Notes: generated from the letters alone by a model not told the origin. 64,000 nucleotides of DNA from Gilliamella sp. B3022 (GCF_028751545.1 NZ_CP071867.1:1151306-1215305), one strand, 5' to 3'. Counted from the stretch's first letter, positions 37,830-50,419 are shown. Program-made: numbers and translations.

Positions 37830-39011
37830 ATGTTAAAATCTGCTACATCTAACACGTCTGTAATTAATTCAGATGCTGCTAATACAATTAATGTTCATTC
37901 AACACAAGAAAAAATAAATCTACTCAATTTTACGCGTCAGCAATTGCGTGATTTTTTTATATCGCTTGGGGAAAAGCCCTTTAGAGCTGATCAAGTGATG
38001 AAATGGATCTATCATTTTGGGATAGATGATTTTGATCTGATGACCGACATCAACAAAAAGCTCCGTGAACAACTAAAAAAATTAGCTGAAATTAAAGCGC
38101 CTAAAATTGCTCTTGAACAGCGATCATCGGATGGTACCATTAAATGGGCATTAGATGTGGGTAATAATCAGATGATTGAATCGGTTTATATCCCTGAACG
38201 TGATCGAGCAACTTTGTGCGTATCATCACAAGTGGGCTGTGCGCTGGAATGCAAATTTTGTTCAACTGCTCAGCAAGGTTTTAATCGCAATTTAACCGTT
38301 TCTGAAATTATTGGTCAGGTTTGGCGAGCATCAAATGCGATTGGTGTCACAGGCAAATTAGCCGATCGGCCGATCACGAATGTTGTTATGATGGGTATGG
38401 GTGAACCTTTACTTAATTTATCTAATGTTGCACCAGCCATGGAAATCATGTTAGATGATTTTGGTTATGGTTTATCAAAAAGACGCGTCACACTTTCAAC
38501 CTCTGGTGTAGTACCGGCATTAGATAAATTGGCAGGAATGATTGATGTTGCCTTAGCGATTTCACTTCATGCACCAAATGATGAAATCCGCAGTGAAATT
38601 ATGCCAATCAACCAAAAATATAATATGGCCATGCTGCGTGATTCAATTTTACGTTATCTATCAACATCAAATGCTAATCACGGTAAGGTGACAATCGAAT
38701 ACGTTTTACTCAATCAAATCAATGATAGTGTTGAACATGCGCATGAGCTGGCAAAGTTCTTAAAAAATGTGCCAAGTAAAATCAATTTAATTCCATGGAA
38801 TCCATTCCCTGGCGCACCTTATTCTCGTTGTTCAAATACCCGAATTGATCGCTTTATGAAAACATTAATGGGGTATGGATTTACGGTTATTGTTCGCAAA
38901 ACCCGCGGTGATGATATTGATGCCGCTTGCGGGCAGCTTGCTGGTGAAGTGGTTGATCGAACTAAACGAACCTTGTATAAAAAGCAAAACCTTGTTCAGA
39001 AAACAGCATAA
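37830..39011 (+). CDS. rlmN: Dual-specificity 23S rRNA/tRNA adenine C2-methyltransferase
   Basis: Radical SAM enzyme that methylates A2503 of 23S rRNA and A37 of some tRNAs. It has 393 residues. The CxxxCxxC motif is Cys137, Cys141 and Cys144 in [18 protein letters not shown] near 188 binds SAM and [12 protein letters not shown] near 357 has the catalytic Cys. GAGG precedes ATG 37830. It starts rlmN-pilW-like-mntP. The rlmN-pilW pairing is also seen in Pasteurellaceae and Vibrio. Confidence 0.97.
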   Translation: MLKSATSNTSVINSDAANTINVHSTQEKINLLNFTRQQLRDFFISLGEKPFRADQVMKWIYHFGIDDFDLMTDINKKLREQLKKLAEIKAPKIALEQRSSDGTIKWALDVGNNQMIESVYIPERDRATLCVSSQVGCALECKFCSTAQQGFNRNLTVSEIIGQVWRASNAIGVTGKLADRPITNVVMMGMGEPLLNLSNVAPAMEIMLDDFGYGLSKRRVTLSTSGVVPALDKLAGMIDVALAISLHAPNDEIRSEIMPINQKYNMAMLRDSILRYLSTSNANHGKVTIEYVLLNQINDSVEHAHELAKFLKNVPSKINLIPWNPFPGAPYSRCSNTRIDRFMKTLMGYGFTVIVRKTRGDDIDAACGQLAGEVVDRTKRTLYKKQNLVQKTA

Positions 39012-39039
39012 ATCTTCTAATATAAAAAAGGAAGTGTAA

Positions 39040-39669
39040 ATGAAAAGATCGTTAATAGTGTTCAGCTGTTTTTCTATGCTAATGCTTGCAGGTTGTCAAA
39101 CTAATAATAGAGAAGAGTTTGACCCAGAAACTGCTGCATTAGCAAGAATGCGATTAGGGTTAGGTTATTTAGCTAAAGCCAATGAATCCGAAGATAATAT
39201 TAAGGCTGCACATTATAATCTAAAATTAGCTTCCCAGTATTCGCCCAATAATCCACAAGTGATGCTAGCAATGGCAATGTTTGATCAGCATGTTGGCGAG
39301 TATAACGAAGCAGAAATGATCTACAAACGTATTACATTAATGCAACCTGGTAATGGTTTATATCATGTTCATTATGGTTCTTTTTTATGTGGTAGAGATC
39401 GTTATCAAGAAGCCCAAAAACAATTTAAACAAAGCCTAGATCTCGACAAACATCATTGGAAAGCTGATGCCTACGAGCAGTATGGTTATTGTGCGATTCA
39501 AAATGGCGATACAAAAACAGCAGATCTTATGTTCAAGCAACTTTTTGAATATGATTCAAGTCGCCGAAGTAGTGTAATAAAAACAGCGGAAATTTATAAA
39601 AACAAAGGCGATGAAAGTGTCTCTAACTATCTGTTATTAATATCCAAAAAAATAAATTACAAGAATTAG
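39040..39669 (+). CDS. pilW: PilW/PilF-like TPR lipoprotein
   Basis: It has 209 residues. A lipoprotein signal ends in LMLAGC (Cys19). TPR-like repeats run from about 35 to 200 with AHYNLKLASQYSPNNPQV-like helices. In relatives PilW/PilF helps the secretin of type IV pili assemble. Its place after rlmN supports the name, but rodZ and ispG, which often follow, are missing. It may be a general TPR lipoprotein if no pili are made. Confidence 0.8.
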   Translation: MKRSLIVFSCFSMLMLAGCQTNNREEFDPETAALARMRLGLGYLAKANESEDNIKAAHYNLKLASQYSPNNPQVMLAMAMFDQHVGEYNEAEMIYKRITLMQPGNGLYHVHYGSFLCGRDRYQEAQKQFKQSLDLDKHHWKADAYEQYGYCAIQNGDTKTADLMFKQLFEYDSSRRSSVIKTAEIYKNKGDESVSNYLLLISKKINYKN

Positions 39670-39701
39670 AATAAATATCATTAGAAGCAAGAGTAACAAT
39701 C

Positions 39702-40283
39702 ATGAGTTTTTGGGCTATTTTATTACTAGCATTAGCCATGTCGACGGATGCATTTGCGGTAGCGATTTGTCGTGGCGTATCGCTCAAATCAACACCGTTT
39801 TTAGGGGCATTAAAAGTGGGGATCTTATTTGGCATTGTTGAAGCCATTACCCCAATACTAGGCTGGTTAATTGGCTATATTGCCTTGCAATATATCGAAA
39901 AATGGGATCATTGGGTAGTGTTTATTATCATGTTATTTTTAGGTATAAACATGATTTATAACAGCCTAACATCATTAGATGAAAACGATCAGGAAGAAGA
40001 ACTAGTATCAGCAAATAATAAAAAATCTTTTTTTATGTTAATCTTTACCGCTATATCAACTAGCATTGATGCATTTGCCGTTGGGGTCGGTTTAGCAATG
40101 GCGAATGTTAATATCTATTTTACGGCATCAATGATTGGGTTAGCAACGTGTGTGATGGTGACAACAGGTCTATTACTAGGAAAAAAATTAGGCTGTGTTG
40201 TAGGCAAAAACGCGGAGCTTTTAGGCGGATTAGTGCTGATTACAATTGGTATAATTACACTTTATCAACATTTAACAACCTAA
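39702..40283 (+). CDS. mntP: Manganese efflux pump MntP
   Basis: Exports Mn2+ from the cytoplasm. It has 193 residues and six hydrophobic helices in two homologous halves; the repeat is visible as MSTDAFAVAICRG near 13 and STSIDAFAVGVGLA near 117, each with the conserved Asp. Only 32 bases separate it from the previous gene, leaving no room for the yybP-ykoY riboswitch that precedes mntP in E. coli. Confidence 0.95.
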   Translation: MSFWAILLLALAMSTDAFAVAICRGVSLKSTPFLGALKVGILFGIVEAITPILGWLIGYIALQYIEKWDHWVVFIIMLFLGINMIYNSLTSLDENDQEEELVSANNKKSFFMLIFTAISTSIDAFAVGVGLAMANVNIYFTASMIGLATCVMVTTGLLLGKKLGCVVGKNAELLGGLVLITIGIITLYQHLTT

Positions 40284-40316
40284 TTTTAATATGTTATAAA
40301 AAATTTCTTTAGGTAT

Positions 40317-40348
40317 AAAAAAACCACTCACATATCGGAGTGGTTTTT
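40317..40348. terminator. Bidirectional terminator between mntP and groEL
   Basis: CCACTC/GAGTGG stem with A and T tracts on each side and an 8-base loop. It serves both convergent units. Confidence 0.85.
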
Positions 40349-40367
40349 ATTAGGAGAAACAGCAGAA

Positions 40368-42026
<1,659 letters not shown>

Positions 42027-42060
42027 CTAAATTCTGTCTATAAATTAAATTATTTGCCAA

Positions 42061-42354
42061 TTACGCTTGAACAATGGCTAAAATATCGCTTTCAGATAAG
42101 ATAAGTACTTCTTCATTATCAATTTTTTCTGTTTTAACGCCATATCCTTCATTGAAAATTACGATATCACCAACTTTAACATCGAGTGGTTGAACTTGAC
42201 CATTTTCCAAAATGCGACCATTACCAACCGCTAAAACTTCACCACGTGTTGATTTACCCGCAGCTGAGCCTGTTAAAACAATACCGCCAGCTGATTTTGA
42301 TTCTACTTCTTTGCGTTTAATGATCACACGATCATGCAATGGACGAATTTTCAT
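42061..42354 (-). CDS. groES: 10 kDa co-chaperonin GroES
   Basis: Lid of the GroEL chamber. It has 97 residues. [14 protein letters not shown] at the N-terminus and the mobile loop [13 protein letters not shown] (about 23-35) are typical. AGGAGAT precedes the ATG. A near-consensus sigma-32 promoter lies about 85-110 bases upstream. Confidence 0.99.
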   Translation of the reverse strand: MKIRPLHDRVIIKRKEVESKSAGGIVLTGSAAGKSTRGEVLAVGNGRILENGQVQPLDVKVGDIVIFNEGYGVKTEKIDNEEVLILSESDILAIVQA

Positions 42355-42438
42355 TAGTTATCTCCTAGCACTAATTTAAATTAAATAATTATTAACAATA
42401 AATCATAAAATTATGATCTATATAATATAGTGAACATT

Positions 42439-42466
42439 ACATGGGGTTTATTTTAAATTCTTCAAG
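42439..42466 (-). promoter_or_regulatory. Sigma-32 heat-shock promoter of groESL
   Basis: On the minus strand the -35 element CTTGAAG (42466-42460) and the -10 element CCCCATGT (42446-42439) are 13 bases apart. The match to the RpoH consensus is nearly perfect. Confidence 0.9.
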
Positions 42467-42502
42467 ATAATAAAATTAAAAAATTTTCTAATTGATTAAT
42501 TA

Positions 42503-42937
42503 TTAATCATCTTTACGCTCAAATTCCCCCTCAATTACATCATTAAGTTGCACATTGCTGCTAGAAGAAAATGAGCGAACTTTGAAAGGAAATTTTTTAA
42601 CAATAAAGCGAACAATATAATCTTGAATGCGTGGAATTAACAAAATCGCGCCAAGCATATCGGTTAAAAAACCCGGAATTAGCAATAAAAAACCCGCAAA
42701 GAGTAAGGACACGCTCTTAATAATTTCATCTTTAGGGCTTTGATGATTAGCAATTTTTTGTTGCATAATACTTAGGTTATTTAAACCCTGCTTTTTAATT
42801 AAAGAAAACCCAATAATCGAAGTGGCAATAATGCCAATTAAAGCAAGAAAAACACCTATTGAATCTGCAACGTTTATAAAGAAACTGAGTTCAAAATAAG
42901 CATAGATAAAAAAAATAATAAATCCAAAGACTCGCAT
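42503..42937 (-). CDS. fxsA: FxsA family membrane protein
   Basis: It has 144 residues and about three or four helices (roughly 5-45 and 75-105). LLIPGFLTDMLGAILLIPR near 80 is the family signature. In E. coli overproduction relieves exclusion of phage T7 by the F factor; the normal role is unknown. It lies upstream of groESL on the same strand, as in many enterobacteria. GAGG precedes the ATG. Confidence 0.93.
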   Translation of the reverse strand: MRVFGFIIFFIYAYFELSFFINVADSIGVFLALIGIIATSIIGFSLIKKQGLNNLSIMQQKIANHQSPKDEIIKSVSLLFAGFLLLIPGFLTDMLGAILLIPRIQDYIVRFIVKKFPFKVRSFSSSSNVQLNDVIEGEFERKDD

Positions 42938-43096
42938 ATAAAATTCCTCTAAATATAGAGTGATATTATGTCATAATAAGTTATTAATATAGTGATAACT
43001 AGTTAAATTTCAACCAAACAGTAGAGTTTTTTTAAAATATCTTATAAAAAGGATTGACGGATAATCGGGAATCGTGTTTAATACACCTCCATTGTT

Positions 43097-43172
43097 GCCC
43101 GGATAGCTCAGTCGGTAGAGCAGGGGATTGAAAATCCCCGTGTCCGTGGTTCGATTCCGCGTCCGGGCACCA
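43097..43172 (+). tRNA. pheT: tRNA-Phe(GAA)
   Basis: A 76-base cloverleaf with encoded CCA. The anticodon loop TTGAAAA gives anticodon GAA. It marks the left edge of the accessory defence region. I do not see a repeat of its 3' end further right. Confidence 0.98.
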
Positions 43173-43188
43173 ATTACGAAAAAGGAAC

Positions 43189-43210
43189 ACCAGCGAAAGC
43201 TGGTTTTTTT
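43189..43210 (+). terminator. Terminator of tRNA-Phe
   Basis: ACCAGC-GAAA-GCTGGT hairpin with a tetraloop, followed by seven T in all. It starts 16 bases after the tRNA. Confidence 0.92.
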
Positions 43211-43408
43211 GTGTCTGATGTTTATCAATTCTGATTCTATTAATAATTACTTGCCGATATTCTTTTACACTTCTATTTTTAAATACAATTTAATTATCAT
43301 TTTTTTTAAATCTGTTTATTGAACGGTTTAATACTTTGTGAGCTATCTCACAAAATTAATGTAATATTTGTCATAATATCCAATCTTTTGCATTCAGTTT
43401 ATGGAATG

Positions 43409-43843
43409 ATGGATATCAAACATTTACAACAAAAAATCAGCGATCTCTCTATTTGGAAAAAAGGCGATCAAAGAGCTCCGCATAAACCTTTGTTACTATT
43501 TTACGTTTTATCTCAATATAAGTAGGGGCATGAGCGTTTGTTTAATGATAGTACTGAAATTGAAAAGCCATTGTTAGATTTATTGATGAGATTTGGTCAA
43601 GCAAGATCGCATTATTATCCGAATATGCCTTTTTGGCGTTTACAAAGCGATGGGGTTTGGCAATTAACTAATATTGAAGGCAGTTTAAAAATGAAAATAT
43701 CAAGTGGCGTTAATGGTCATTAAAGGGTTGAAAAATTGTTCTGGGATTTTGAAGTTAAAAATATCTTACTACCAGGTATAAAAGAAGATTATTTGCATGA
43801 TCGGTTTGTTGAATGGCATTTATGGGAAGTGTTTAGGAAGTAG
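43409..43843 (+). pseudogene. Remnant of a sulfur-recognising HNH restriction endonuclease
   Basis: One reading frame covers the whole segment with stop codons at TAG 43523 and TAA 43721. The first part reads IWKKGDQRAPHKPLLLFYVL, then LMRFGQARSHYYPNMPFWRL, text typical of the N-terminal sulfur-binding domain of McrA-like type IV enzymes that cut phosphorothioate DNA. After the second stop the frame ends in RFVEWHLWEVFRK, like the extreme C-terminus of such proteins. The HNH core between them, about 150 residues, is missing. An alternative ATG lies at 43406. The gene is therefore dead through two nonsense codons and an internal deletion. The family name is from memory. Confidence 0.75.
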
Positions 43844-43951
43844 TCACTATAAGTAACAAATTAGCCTATTATTTTTAATAATGGATAAAAAATTTATAAA
43901 TCTGATAAAATTAACAACAATGTTAATCATTAATTGATGAGATTCTGCTAC

Positions 43952-45562
43952 ATGGAACAAAATTCTAGCACACTTTATAACGCGCTTTGGGCGTCAGCCG
44001 ATATTTTACGCTCCAAGATGGATGCCAATGAATACAAAAACTATTTGTTGGGTATTATTTTTTATAAATACCTATCGGATAATATGTTGGATTATGCGGT
44101 TGATCAGTTAGAAGAGAAAGCTGATGATTTAAAACAAGCACAAGCAATCTATACTAAGGCTTATGCTAATCCAGAATTACAGCAAGATCTTAAAGAGGTG
44201 CTCAATACTCAGTTTTCTTATGTAATAGAGCCACAATATACTTTTACTCAATTGTTGAATGATATTAATAACAGCACTTTCCAATTAGAAACCTTAGCAC
44301 AAGGTTTTCGTAATATTGAACAAGCGCATGAGATTTTTGCCAACCTATTTCAGGATATTGACCTTTATTCGCGTAAGCTTGGGGCCTCACCACAAAAGCA
44401 AAATGAAACTATTTCGGCTGTAATGAAAAAATTGGCAGAGGTTGATTTAGATGGTTATGTCGGCGATATCTTGGGCGATGCTTATGAATATATGATCAGT
44501 GAATTTGCCTCTGAATCAGGAAAAAAAGCGGGGGAATTTTATACACCACATGGTGTGGCAAAATTAATGACTAAAATTGTGATGCATGGCAAGCACAAAC
44601 AAAAAGGTTTTAGTATTTATGATCCAACTATGGGTTCGGGTTCATTGATGCTTAATATTAAAAAAGAGAGTCAAGAACCAGGAACCGTGCTCTATTTTGG
44701 TCAGGAAATTAATACTTCAACCTATAATCTAGCCCGTATGAACTTAATGTTGCACCAAGTGCCGATTGCAAATCAATATTTAAGCAATGCCGATACACTA
44801 AGTGATGACTGGCCAACAGATGAACCAACCAATTTTGATGGTGTATTAATGAATCCACCGTATTCCGCGCACTGGAGTGCAGTAAAAGGCTTTTTAGATG
44901 ATGCTCGTTTTGCACCTTATGGGGTGTTGGCGCCCAAATCGCGTGCTGATTTTGCCTTTTTACTGCATGGCTTCTACCATTTAAAATCAAAGGGCACTAT
45001 GGCGATTGTGCTGCCACATGGGGTATTGTTTAGAGGCAGCAGCGAGGAGAAAATACGCCGCACATTACTTGAAAACGGTCATATTTATGCTGTGATAGGT
45101 TTACCTGCGAATATTTTTTATAATACTGGTATTCCAACCACAATTATTGTCTTACGTAAAGATTACAATCAACGTGATGTGCTGTTTATTGATGCCCAAG
45201 AATTATTTGAAAAAGCGCGAACCAAAAACGTCTTAACTGATGAACATGTTGAAACCATTTTTAAAGCTTATGTAGAACGCAAAACTATCGACAAATTCAG
45301 CTATTTGGCGAGTTTTAACGAAATTGAAGCGAATGATTTTAACCTTAATATTCCCCGCTATGTTGATACCTTTGAAGCTGAACCAGAGATTCCTCTAGCT
45401 GATTTATCCACCGCGATGATGCAGACACAACAAGAACTAAAAACCGCAGAAAATGAACTGATTGCGATGTTAGATGAACTAACGGGCACGACACCAGAAG
45501 CGGAAAAAGAGTTAGCAGACTTTAAAGCGGCATTACAAGGAGTCGGTAATGGCAAGTGTTAA
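43952..45562 (+). CDS. hsdM: Type I restriction-modification methyltransferase subunit
   Basis: It methylates adenine in the recognition site. The frame extends to TTG 43934, but ATG 43952 starts at the conserved MEQNSSTLYNALW-like text and gives 536 residues. An N-terminal helical domain (1-140) is followed by the methyltransferase core with SAM motif DPTMGSGS (224-231) and catalytic NPPY (301-304). The C-terminal helical tail contacts HsdS. It overlaps hsdS by 14 bases. The closest-looking relatives are the type IC systems (EcoR124I). Confidence 0.97.
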   Translation: MEQNSSTLYNALWASADILRSKMDANEYKNYLLGIIFYKYLSDNMLDYAVDQLEEKADDLKQAQAIYTKAYANPELQQDLKEVLNTQFSYVIEPQYTFTQLLNDINNSTFQLETLAQGFRNIEQAHEIFANLFQDIDLYSRKLGASPQKQNETISAVMKKLAEVDLDGYVGDILGDAYEYMISEFASESGKKAGEFYTPHGVAKLMTKIVMHGKHKQKGFSIYDPTMGSGSLMLNIKKESQEPGTVLYFGQEINTSTYNLARMNLMLHQVPIANQYLSNADTLSDDWPTDEPTNFDGVLMNPPYSAHWSAVKGFLDDARFAPYGVLAPKSRADFAFLLHGFYHLKSKGTMAIVLPHGVLFRGSSEEKIRRTLLENGHIYAVIGLPANIFYNTGIPTTIIVLRKDYNQRDVLFIDAQELFEKARTKNVLTDEHVETIFKAYVERKTIDKFSYLASFNEIEANDFNLNIPRYVDTFEAEPEIPLADLSTAMMQTQQELKTAENELIAMLDELTGTTPEAEKELADFKAALQGVGNGKC

Positions 45563-46709
45563 GAGTAAAGTCCCTAAACTGAGGTTTAAGGGATTTAGTG
45601 AGGAGTGGCAATCATTATCATTTGCGAGAGCACTGCATGAAGTTAAGCGTCCGATCAAGATGCAGAATGATACAGACTACCAATTAATTACAGTAAAAAG
45701 GCGTAATGAAGGTATTGTTAGTCGAGGTATTTTTAAAGGTAAAGACGTATTAGTTAAATCCCAGTTTGAAGTTAAAAAAGGCGATTACATTATTTCTAAA
45801 CGACAAGTTGTGCATGGTGCTAATGGGATTTTACCTGAAACACTTGATGGTTCTATTGTTTCCAATGAGTATTTAGTTGCCAAAGGAACAGATAAGATGG
45901 ATATTCAATTTTTTTCCATTTTATCCAGTTTACCTATTATGTATAAGCAGTTTTTTCTTAGTTCATACGGTATTGATATTGAAAAATTATTTTTTGATGT
46001 TAATGACTGGAAGAAAAGAACGGTTAATGTACCAATATTAAAAGAACAAACTCAAATAGGTCATTTTTTCCAAAAACTAGATCAAGTGATTGAAATACAA
46101 CAAAACGCCTTAACTCAAGCTCAAAACTATAAAAAAGCCATGCTGCAAAAAATGTTTCCACAAAATGGTGAAAAAAGACCAAAGAGACGTTTTAAGGGGT
46201 TTAGTGGGGATTGGGTTAAAGTAAAGTTTAGAGATATATTTATTTATGAAAGACCTGATAATTATTTAGTATCGAATACAGAATATTTAGATCAAGGAAT
46301 TCCTGTATTAACAGCAAATAAATCTTTCATTCTTGGTTTTACTGATGAAAAAAATATTTATGATAAAGGTGCTTGTATAATTTTTGATGACTTTACTTTA
46401 GATTCTAAGTATGTAGACTTTGCCTATATGGTTAAATCTTCAGCAATAAAAATACTCACGCCAACAAAAGGGTTCGATCTCAAGTTTGCATTTGAACGGT
46501 TGAATACTGAAAAAATTATTAATGATGGTCATGCTCGACATTACATTTCTATTGTACAGCCAACAATCACATTAGTTCCATCTTTAAAAGAACAAACCCA
46601 AATCGGTAACTTTTTCCAACAATTGGATAAACAAATTACTGAACAACAAAATAAGTTAACCCATTATCAAACACTTAAAAAAGCGATGTTACAGCGATTA
46701 TTTATTTAG
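45549..46709 (+). CDS. hsdS: Type I restriction-modification specificity subunit
   Basis: It chooses the DNA target. It has 386 residues in two half-repeats. Each begins PKLRFKGFSEEW or PKRRFKGFSGDW, runs through a variable target-recognition domain (about 15-160 and 212-345) and ends in a coiled coil with LKEQTQIGHFFQKLDQ and LKEQTQIGNFFQQLDK. Both domains are present, so the target should be bipartite. No spare hsdS fragments or inverted repeats are seen that would allow shuffling. Confidence 0.95.
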   Translation: MASVKSKVPKLRFKGFSEEWQSLSFARALHEVKRPIKMQNDTDYQLITVKRRNEGIVSRGIFKGKDVLVKSQFEVKKGDYIISKRQVVHGANGILPETLDGSIVSNEYLVAKGTDKMDIQFFSILSSLPIMYKQFFLSSYGIDIEKLFFDVNDWKKRTVNVPILKEQTQIGHFFQKLDQVIEIQQNALTQAQNYKKAMLQKMFPQNGEKRPKRRFKGFSGDWVKVKFRDIFIYERPDNYLVSNTEYLDQGIPVLTANKSFILGFTDEKNIYDKGACIIFDDFTLDSKYVDFAYMVKSSAIKILTPTKGFDLKFAFERLNTEKIINDGHARHYISIVQPTITLVPSLKEQTQIGNFFQQLDKQITEQQNKLTHYQTLKKAMLQRLFI

Positions 46710-46734
46710 TGGATCATTATAAAAAGGACAGCCT

Positions 46735-49700
46735 GTGGCGATTCAATTTACTAAAGAACGAGAGTTAGAAATCAACCTGATTAATCAACTGATTCAAGGT
46801 GAATCTCAATGGCACTATCGGGATGATTTAACCAATGAAGCAGCTTTATGGCAAAACTTACGCAACATTCTTGAAGCGAATAATCGTGCAATATTACGCG
46901 GCGTCGCTTTAACGGAGCAAGAGTTTATGCAGGTTAAAACACAGCTGACTTTTATTAGTTTTTATGAAGCGGCTAAATGGCTTGCTGGTGAAAATGGTAT
47001 CGCTAAAGTACAAGTACAGCGTGAAGATGCCAGCCTTGGTACAATTCGTTTGAATGTGATTAATCGCGCCGATGTAGCTGGTGGCAGCACGAGTTATGAA
47101 GTAATTAATCAGTTTACCAGCGGTAAGCAGCAAGCAAATGATCGTAACCGTATTTTTGATGTGACATTGCTGATCAACGGTTTGCCAATGATTCATATTG
47201 AACTAAAAAATCGCCAGCACCCTTATATGGATGGCTTCCGTCAGATCAAAAAATACCTAAAAGAAGGGAAGTTTAAAGGTATTTTTTCTTCAGTTCAGAT
47301 GTTTGTTGTGAGTAATGGCACCGATACCCGTTATATTGCTTCAGCACTATATTCTCAATTAAATGAACGCTTTTTATGTAAATGGGTGGATACCAGTAAT
47401 AAACCTATCACCGACTATTTGGCTTTTGCTAAAGCTGTGCTATCTATTCCACAGGCACATAAAATTGTCACTCAATATTCAATTACCGACAAAGATAATG
47501 AAGCGTTAATTTTATTACGACCCTATCAGATCCATGCTATTGAAGCGGTTAAGCAGGCTTCGGCACGACAGCAATCTGGTTATGTATGGCACACTACCGG
47601 TTCGGGAAAAACCTTAACCTCTTATAAAGTGGCGTGTAATCTGTTACAGATACCAGCGATTGATAAAACCCTATTTATTGTTGATCGCGTCGATCTTGAT
47701 CAGCAAACGACCAGTTCTTTTACTTCTTATGCTGAATTTGATCCTGTATCAATTGATGAAACTGATAATGTCAATGATTTAGTACAGCGACTGGCAAGTG
47801 AAGATCGTGGTGTGGTTATTACCACTATTCAAAAACTTAATCATTTAATGAAGCGCATGGCAGAAACGAATATTAGCGAACGCAAACAAAAACGCTACGA
47901 TAAAATAAAATCCCTTAAAGTGGCGTTTATTGTTGATGAGTGTCACCGCGCTGTCACACCACGAAAAAAACAGGAGCTTGATCGCTGTTTTCAGTATGCG
48001 CTATGGTATGGTTTTACTGGTACGCCAATCTTTGCCGAAAATCCACGCGCTGAGTTAGGTGATTTAGCAAGAACGACTGAACAGCAGTATGGTAAGCGTT
48101 TACATGAATACACGGTAAAAGAGGCAATTAACGATCAAGCAGTACTTGGCTTTCAAGTGGAATATAAGAGTACTCTTGAAGAAGATGAAATTGATAAAAT
48201 TATTTGCCATTATCATGCTAACAAAGAGCTGAACCAGTTAAGTACGAAAGAGAAAGAAAAGCTCATTCCTAGTGAGGTATATGACGATAATAGGCATCGC
48301 TTAAAAGTCATTGACTCGATTATCAATAAATCAAAAAGCAAACTTGGTTTTACGACGGAAAATGGTGAAGGCAAAGCTTATGGTACAATTTTAACGGTAC
48401 CAAGTATCGCCATTGCACAGGAATATTATGATTTGTTTAAACGTGTGATAGCCGGACTTGAAACCGTCAAAATTAGTGAGCACACACGAAGTATATTGCC
48501 AGATTTTCCTAAAGTCGCGATGACATATTCACTCTCTGAAAATGAAGAATCATCAATTCGCAATCAAGAAAAAATGAAAGAAGTGTTAGTTGATTATAAT
48601 CAGTGCTATGATACGAACTTTACTCTTGAAACAATTCGTGCCTATAATCAAAATATCAATGCCAGACTGGCTAGAAAACAAAGCCGGTATCATAGACGAG
48701 CTGAACAGATTGATATTATTATTGTGGTCGATAGACTATTAACCGGCTTTGATGCTCCTTGCATTTCGACTTTATTCATCGACCGGCCTCCAATGCGGCC
48801 ACATGATATTATTCAGGCGTTTTCACGTACTAATCGATTATTTGATCAGGGCAAAACCTTTGGTCAAATTGTCACTTTTCAAACACCCCTTCTCTATCAA
48901 GACGCTGTTGAACAAGCTTTATTTCTTTACTCTAATGGTGGTGAAAATCATGTTCTTGCCCCAACCTGGCAAGAAGCGAAAGCCCGTTTACAACGAGCGA
49001 TAAAAGCGTTACGCAATCTAGTGCCTACACCTGAAGCGACTCATCATCTCACACTAGGTGAAAAACGGCAATTTGCAAAGCTATACCAGCGTTTTGATAA
49101 AGCATTTAACGCGGCATCAGTCTATTTTGATTTTGATATTACTAAGCTCGAAGAAGATTTCTCTATTACAGAAAGTGAGATAGAAGGCTATCATGGTTTT
49201 TATGTTAATGTGCTTGAAGAGCTGCGCGATAATCGTGATGATGATGAAGTAGAGCCGTTAGATATTGAATATGTTCTGCTTACACACCGGATGGAAGAAA
49301 TTAACTATCGTTATATTCTATCTCTTATTCAGCGTGTTGTACCTAATGCAGAAACAGCATCAGGCTTACATTTAGAGGATGACACGCAATATCAAGAAGT
49401 CGATAACTATATTCAAACGCTGAGTGAAGAAAATTCAAAACTTGCGAGCCTAATGGATACGCTTTGGCAAAATATTAAGCGTGATCCGGAATCTTACCGT
49501 GGTAAAAATATTACTGAGTTGCTGGAACAGATGATCAGTGAAACCATTCAACATTTAGTCACAAAATTTGCTGAGATTTGGGCGGTTGAGGTGGATAAAC
49601 TGCGTTTTGTGGTGGATAACTATAATCCAAATCGTAGCAAACAAAATGGTGAGGATGAATTACGAAATACTAGCCATTATGATGTGTATAAGACAAGCAC

Positions 49701-49800
49701 TGAAAACCCTGTACCTAAGTTACGTTATTGGCGCAGCATTAAAGAAGCCTATATGGAAATGATGCAAAACAACATTTTACCACTACGTTTAAGGCATTAA
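46735..49800 (+). CDS. hsdR: Type I restriction subunit (translocase/endonuclease)
   Basis: It moves DNA and cuts it at a distance from the site. It has 1021 residues. The nuclease domain has Asp142 and HIELKN with Glu156 and Lys158 (PD-ExK). The motor has Walker A TGSGKT (288-293) and DECH (401-404), and helicase motif VI lies in [12 protein letters not shown] near 700. The start is GTG 46735 behind AAGGA, 25 bases after hsdS. No frameshift is seen, so the system looks active. Confidence 0.97.
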   Translation: MAIQFTKERELEINLINQLIQGESQWHYRDDLTNEAALWQNLRNILEANNRAILRGVALTEQEFMQVKTQLTFISFYEAAKWLAGENGIAKVQVQREDASLGTIRLNVINRADVAGGSTSYEVINQFTSGKQQANDRNRIFDVTLLINGLPMIHIELKNRQHPYMDGFRQIKKYLKEGKFKGIFSSVQMFVVSNGTDTRYIASALYSQLNERFLCKWVDTSNKPITDYLAFAKAVLSIPQAHKIVTQYSITDKDNEALILLRPYQIHAIEAVKQASARQQSGYVWHTTGSGKTLTSYKVACNLLQIPAIDKTLFIVDRVDLDQQTTSSFTSYAEFDPVSIDETDNVNDLVQRLASEDRGVVITTIQKLNHLMKRMAETNISERKQKRYDKIKSLKVAFIVDECHRAVTPRKKQELDRCFQYALWYGFTGTPIFAENPRAELGDLARTTEQQYGKRLHEYTVKEAINDQAVLGFQVEYKSTLEEDEIDKIICHYHANKELNQLSTKEKEKLIPSEVYDDNRHRLKVIDSIINKSKSKLGFTTENGEGKAYGTILTVPSIAIAQEYYDLFKRVIAGLETVKISEHTRSILPDFPKVAMTYSLSENEESSIRNQEKMKEVLVDYNQCYDTNFTLETIRAYNQNINARLARKQSRYHRRAEQIDIIIVVDRLLTGFDAPCISTLFIDRPPMRPHDIIQAFSRTNRLFDQGKTFGQIVTFQTPLLYQDAVEQALFLYSNGGENHVLAPTWQEAKARLQRAIKALRNLVPTPEATHHLTLGEKRQFAKLYQRFDKAFNAASVYFDFDITKLEEDFSITESEIEGYHGFYVNVLEELRDNRDDDEVEPLDIEYVLLTHRMEEINYRYILSLIQRVVPNAETASGLHLEDDTQYQEVDNYIQTLSEENSKLASLMDTLWQNIKRDPESYRGKNITELLEQMISETIQHLVTKFAEIWAVEVDKLRFVVDNYNPNRSKQNGEDELRNTSHYDVYKTSTENPVPKLRYWRSIKEAYMEMMQNNILPLRLRH

Positions 49801-49899
49801 ACCGAGTTCATTGATTCAATTAAATGGATTATAGGATATTTTGTAACAAAAAAAGACAAAGTTGTAGCCGAGTTGTCAAAATAAAAATTAGGATAAGCT

Positions 49900-50250
49900 A
49901 TGTTTATCATCGATCGTCAAACTAACCGAATTAGTCCGGTAAATGTAAAGTGTTTTAGTGAATTAGGATTTACTGAGCGTAAACATTTACAAGAGTGGCT
50001 CACCTATCAGTCCGATGCATTAGGTGAAGAGTTACTGATTATTCAAAAGGAGTTTGATGGTTTTGATGATACCCGTGAATGTTTGGATCTATTAGCACTT
50101 GATAAAGATGGTAATTTAGTGATTATTGAAAACAAGCTAGATGACAGTGGTCGTGATGTTGTCAAGCAAGTGATCAAATATGCATCTTATTGTGCCAGTT
50201 TAACAAAAAGGAAAATTGTTGATATTTATCAGCAATTAAAAGGATTTTAA
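49900..50250 (+). pseudogene. Truncated PD-(D/E)xK nuclease (DUF4268-type N-terminal fragment)
   Basis: It has 116 residues. Asp63 in ECLDLLALD and Glu77-Asn-Lys79 in LVIIENKLD form a PD-(D/E)xK site, and EELLIIQKEFDGFDD near 43 is strongly conserved in full-length proteins of about 350 residues. The frame stops just after IYQQLKGF, where those proteins continue into a long C-terminal domain. AGGAT precedes ATG 49900, so the start is intact. The nuclease core alone might still fold. The domain name is from memory. Confidence 0.6.
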
Positions 50251-50419
50251 CATGAGCTCCGCACAGCTTTTTATTAAGCTTGGTTAGAGGTTATTAGTAG
50301 TAATAATAAAGAGCTCAATAAGCAAGAACATTTAGATTGCATGACTGATGCTGTGTTAGAAGATTATGCATTATAAAAATGCTTTATATTTTTATAATGC
50401 TTCATGTTATTAAAGGAAT
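50251..50419. other. Debris after the truncated nuclease
   Basis: Contains a short in-frame stretch ending HLDCMTDAVLEDYAL and a stop at 50374-50376, without a start codon or ribosome site. It looks like the tail of a lost gene. I cannot name it. Confidence 0.3.

Noticed and set aside
39669-39702. yybP-ykoY manganese riboswitch before mntP
   Set aside because: Only 32 bases separate the genes, too short for the aptamer.
43097-43172. tRNA-Phe as a proven attachment site
   Set aside because: No direct repeat of the tRNA end is visible at the right side of the island and there is no integrase gene.
45549-46709. Phase-variable hsdS locus
   Set aside because: Only one hsdS is present, with no recombinase or inverted partial copy nearby.
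50300-50376. Possible small gene ending in HLDCMTDAVLEDYAL
   Set aside because: No start codon or ribosome site in frame, and stops interrupt the upstream part. Treated as debris.
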